Shown: in pieces, positions 61,648 through 64,000 of the stretch
How the letters are laid out: every line of letters starts with the position of its first letter
Position numbering within the stretch: position 1 is the first letter of the stretch
Source: Oidiodendron maius Zn
Taxonomy: Eukaryota > Ascomycota > Leotiomycetes > Myxotrichaceae
Assembly (NCBI GenBank): GCA_000827325.1
Contig: KN832881.1
Location: forward strand, 84,616-148,615
DNA length: 64,000 nt
Direction: 5' to 3'
Made by a program: the position numbers and the translations under genes
Notes under the pieces: model-generated
Told to the model about the DNA's origin: nothing
Seen by the model: only the letters and a program-made list of their open reading frames with translations
Databases searched by the model: none

Positions 61648-63033
61648 CTACTCTGGGTCATGCAATACGTCATCCATGTCAACGTACTCTGAAATAGTAA
61701 TGACACCCCACTCATCGTCTCCAATTTCCTCCCCACGGCGTTGTAAAATCGCCCGAGGGGTTGCTGTGTGTACCATTCGGTCAATAAACCCTCTTTGTCC
61801 CAATATAACTCCGGACCGAGAGTTTGGGACCCTTGACGGGGGTACGACTCTGAAGATAACCTCCTGAAATTTGAAACCTGTATTGGTTAATGCCACATAG
61901 CCGTCCACTTGCACCACTGCCCCGGTCTCGTCACGATACGGGTCGTTTTCTGGTGTGTCAAGATATTCAGCAAAGCCACGCGGGAGGATGTCTCGTGTGA
62001 TTATGCAGCCATAGGATCCTGTATCCCACATCATGTCGGTTCTGTCAAGTTTGATCTCTGAACCGGCTGCGTAGAGCTCTTGCCCGGTGAGCTTTGGCGC
62101 GTCAATACCTCCAAGCCGCAATGAACCTGATATAAGTGGAATGACTCCGTCGTACATTGTAGCTGTGTTTGTGATGACAAATGGATCGAGGTGACCGAAT
62201 GTCATCATTTCCTCCTTCGCTCTCTTGCGCAATCTTTCTTGGGCTTCAGGTGTTCGTGGGGTTCGCTCTGGCAGGTCGATGTGTGCAGGGAATGATGTCC
62301 GGATGGGAAGTCCTCCGGTGGCGCTGGTTTTGGTAAGATCTGCGCCTGGTGGAAAGAGTTGCTCCCTAAAAGCTTCTGGTCTATCCTCCAACTTCCTCTG
62401 CTCGGGGAAGATCATGGTTTTTTTGTCGGATGGCTTTAGTGCTTCAATCACCTCAGCTAGGAGAGAGGTCCATGTCGTGTCCGTGTCTCGGGCCCATGGT
62501 TTCATCGTTATCCGGAGTTCAGGCGCTTCATTTCTGACTTGATTTGTTATCTGCTGGAGGACTTTGTAGATGGGGAGGTTTAAGACTTGGGATGGTTTTT
62601 CGGTGGACATCGTAGGTGGAGTAAATGTGTTTGTGGTTTGGGTTGCAGAGGGCCTAGCGAAAAGAAAGCGATCAGTAGGCGATACTTATAGCAAAGAGTT
62701 TAGTGTGAATGTAATTGACTTACAACAACGGATGCTGATGGTAATGAGGATCGTGATGACTCTTCGGGGGACCAGAGCTCCGGGTCCTAAAACTAGTCGT
62801 CAGTAAATCGAAAAACACATGACAGTACCATAGATTTCAAGATGACGTACTGTACGGAGTAGAGATCGTGACAGTGCCTAAACCACAAAGAACGTCTCGT
62901 TAGTAAAACTGCAGCAGGTTTTAGTGCAGGATACTACTCACTTAGAGTGACGCTTGCGTTTTCGTGGGGTGTTGATTGTTGTAGGGGTGAGGGTTGAACC
63001 CCCACCCCCGTCGGTCTCGACAACCGATTCCAT
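61648..63033 (-). CDS. Protein with retropepsin-like DTGS motif
   Basis: Four-part reading gives 386 aa in three exons: 63033-62942, 62786-62724 and 62653-61648. The N-terminus has a basic run (PRKRKRHSK) and a His-rich stretch. A helical region (about residues 70-200) precedes the motif DMMWDTGSYGCIITRDILP at about residue 260. About 85 residues on, GVILGQRGFIDRM matches the hydrophobic-Gly block seen in retropepsin-type folds. The C-terminus is acidic. No other retroelement part and no terminal repeats were seen around it. The gene looks whole and could be a host or domesticated aspartic protease. The shorter start at 62610 is an alternative, and the function is not known. Confidence 0.62.
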
Positions 63034-64000
63034 GCTAGTCGTTACAGAATAGTGCCACGTGATCGCGAGAGAGCTGTAGGAGATGTGGGGCTGCTTGATG
63101 CGTAGCTGCGATCATGAGAGCATGAAGAAAAAGGAGAGGAGGAAGAGAAAGAAGATGGGAGTTGGGCAGCATATTTGTAGGCGCGGAAGTGATGGACGTT
63201 CCTCCTTGAAGAACTGGCTGTTGTTGCCAAAACGAGAGTTTGTGCCATCGTCGTGACTGCTGTGGTTTATTGAAGGGGCAGGGGTTGAACCACCCACCCC
63301 CCGAGCCGGCGCGCGCGAAAGCAAAATGGTGCTATGAGGTAGGAGAAGAGACATTGCGGCGACCGTCAAAGCTATTGTTCGGGCAGGAGTGATCCTGCCG
63401 TAGAGCAAAGGAAGGTAAGGTCTCGCCGTCTTCTAGGTTTTGTGCACGACAAGAAAGATGCTAGAGGGCGATGGTATCTCTTGAAATCTTGTGTATACGA
63501 TCTATGCAAGGCAATAATTCAAATGAATGACTTGCTGAGGCATGTTCCGCGTGCTGTGTTCTGTTTTGGTGGTTTGTGTTGGTCATAGAGTTGTTGTTGC
63601 TGCTTTTGTTGTGATTGGAGGCAGAAGTGATGAAATTAAAGTCCAGCTTTGAGTTTTGTGCGCGCAAAGCCTCGCTAAGTTAATGTTTAGCGCAAATGCT
63701 CTTCGCCTTGAGGCCTAAGGCACTAAAGTAAAACATCCCCGACCACGGGACCTTGGACGCGATGGAGATGGATTCTCAGCAGATACTGGACCCGACCACA
63801 CTTGGCCGCTTCAGCGTGGTGGCGTGTGCACTTTAGATGCGGTCATTACTCTAGGCATTAGTGCAGTGCAGGGGGGGATAAAAGCTATATGTAAGGATGT
63901 ATCGTGTGTAAAGATTGTGTAGTCTAGTTATCGTCACTAACTTAAAGATTTTAGGAGATTTAGAGGCTTTAGGTCTCTAGTGAAACGCAAATGCTATATA
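63034..64000. other. Upstream region at the window end
   Basis: About 970 bp with no supported gene. A CACGTGATCG element lies at 63057, 24 bp before the retropepsin-like start. A G/C-run segment at about 63262-63302 resembles the first-exon segment at 62968-63010. Open frames at 63112-63667 are not supported. Confidence 0.45.

Noticed and set aside
61648-63033. A retroelement remnant around the DTGS gene
   Set aside because: No terminal repeats or other element domains are visible in the flanks; listed instead as a stand-alone gene.
62960-63310. tRNA T-arm-like GGTTCAA motifs next to C-runs
   Set aside because: Flanking bases do not form the 5-bp stem, and no acceptor or anticodon stems are found.

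Overview
This window is nuclear DNA from a filamentous ascomycete (Pezizomycotina). The evidence is protein-level resemblance to filamentous-fungal families (MeaB-type bZIP factor, GH16 and GH43 hydrolases, a Mnn10 mannosyltransferase, a mucin-like Ser/Thr protein), short introns mostly of about 45-120 nt with GTRNGT donors and CTAAC/CTRAC branch sites, and compact genes. The class (Eurotiomycetes, Leotiomycetes or other) cannot be fixed from sequence alone. No tRNA, rRNA, CRISPR array or complete mobile element was found. Exon maps were made by hand from splice signals, reading phase and family resemblance. RNA evidence was not available.

Layout. 0.1-3.4 kb: TFIIF beta (Tfg2), divergent from a five-finger CCCH protein (ZC3H3/Red5 type). 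3.4-8.9 kb: a long GC-rich, then pyrimidine-rich leader, a bZIP factor, and a 33-bp tandem repeat. 8.9-16 kb: a Sel1-repeat protein; NOC4 divergent from ATP4 (ATP synthase subunit b); mitochondrial ribosomal protein bL21m. 16.4-24.1 kb: an unrecognised Cys-rich protein, a large single-pass membrane protein and an intracellular GH43 glycosidase. 25.9-38 kb: Mnn10-like GT34, a secreted GH16 glucanase, splicing factor PRP4, phosphatase PTC7, a lone two-HTH DNA-binding protein, J-protein JAC1 and a GT17 enzyme. 39.7-46.9 kb: a GAF-domain protein convergent with the ten-exon ATP1 gene. 46.9-51.1 kb: no gene recognised. 51-58.8 kb: a mucin-like protein and the sorting receptor VPS10. 59-63 kb: a sugar-transporter gene reduced by an in-frame internal deletion, a cytidine deaminase and a protein with a retropepsin-like DTGS motif.

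Most genes are ordinary housekeeping genes. Five have mitochondrial products (ATP4, bL21m, PTC7, JAC1, ATP1). Both ATP synthase genes have CACGTG elements upstream. The cell-wall and secretory genes (GT34, GT17, GH16, GH43, VPS10) are interspersed and do not form an evident cluster, and I see no secondary-metabolite or defence cluster. The best leads are a near-perfect three-way-junction fold inside a long ATP1 intron, the collapsed but open transporter gene, the lone Tc1-like DNA-binding module, and the retropepsin-like gene.
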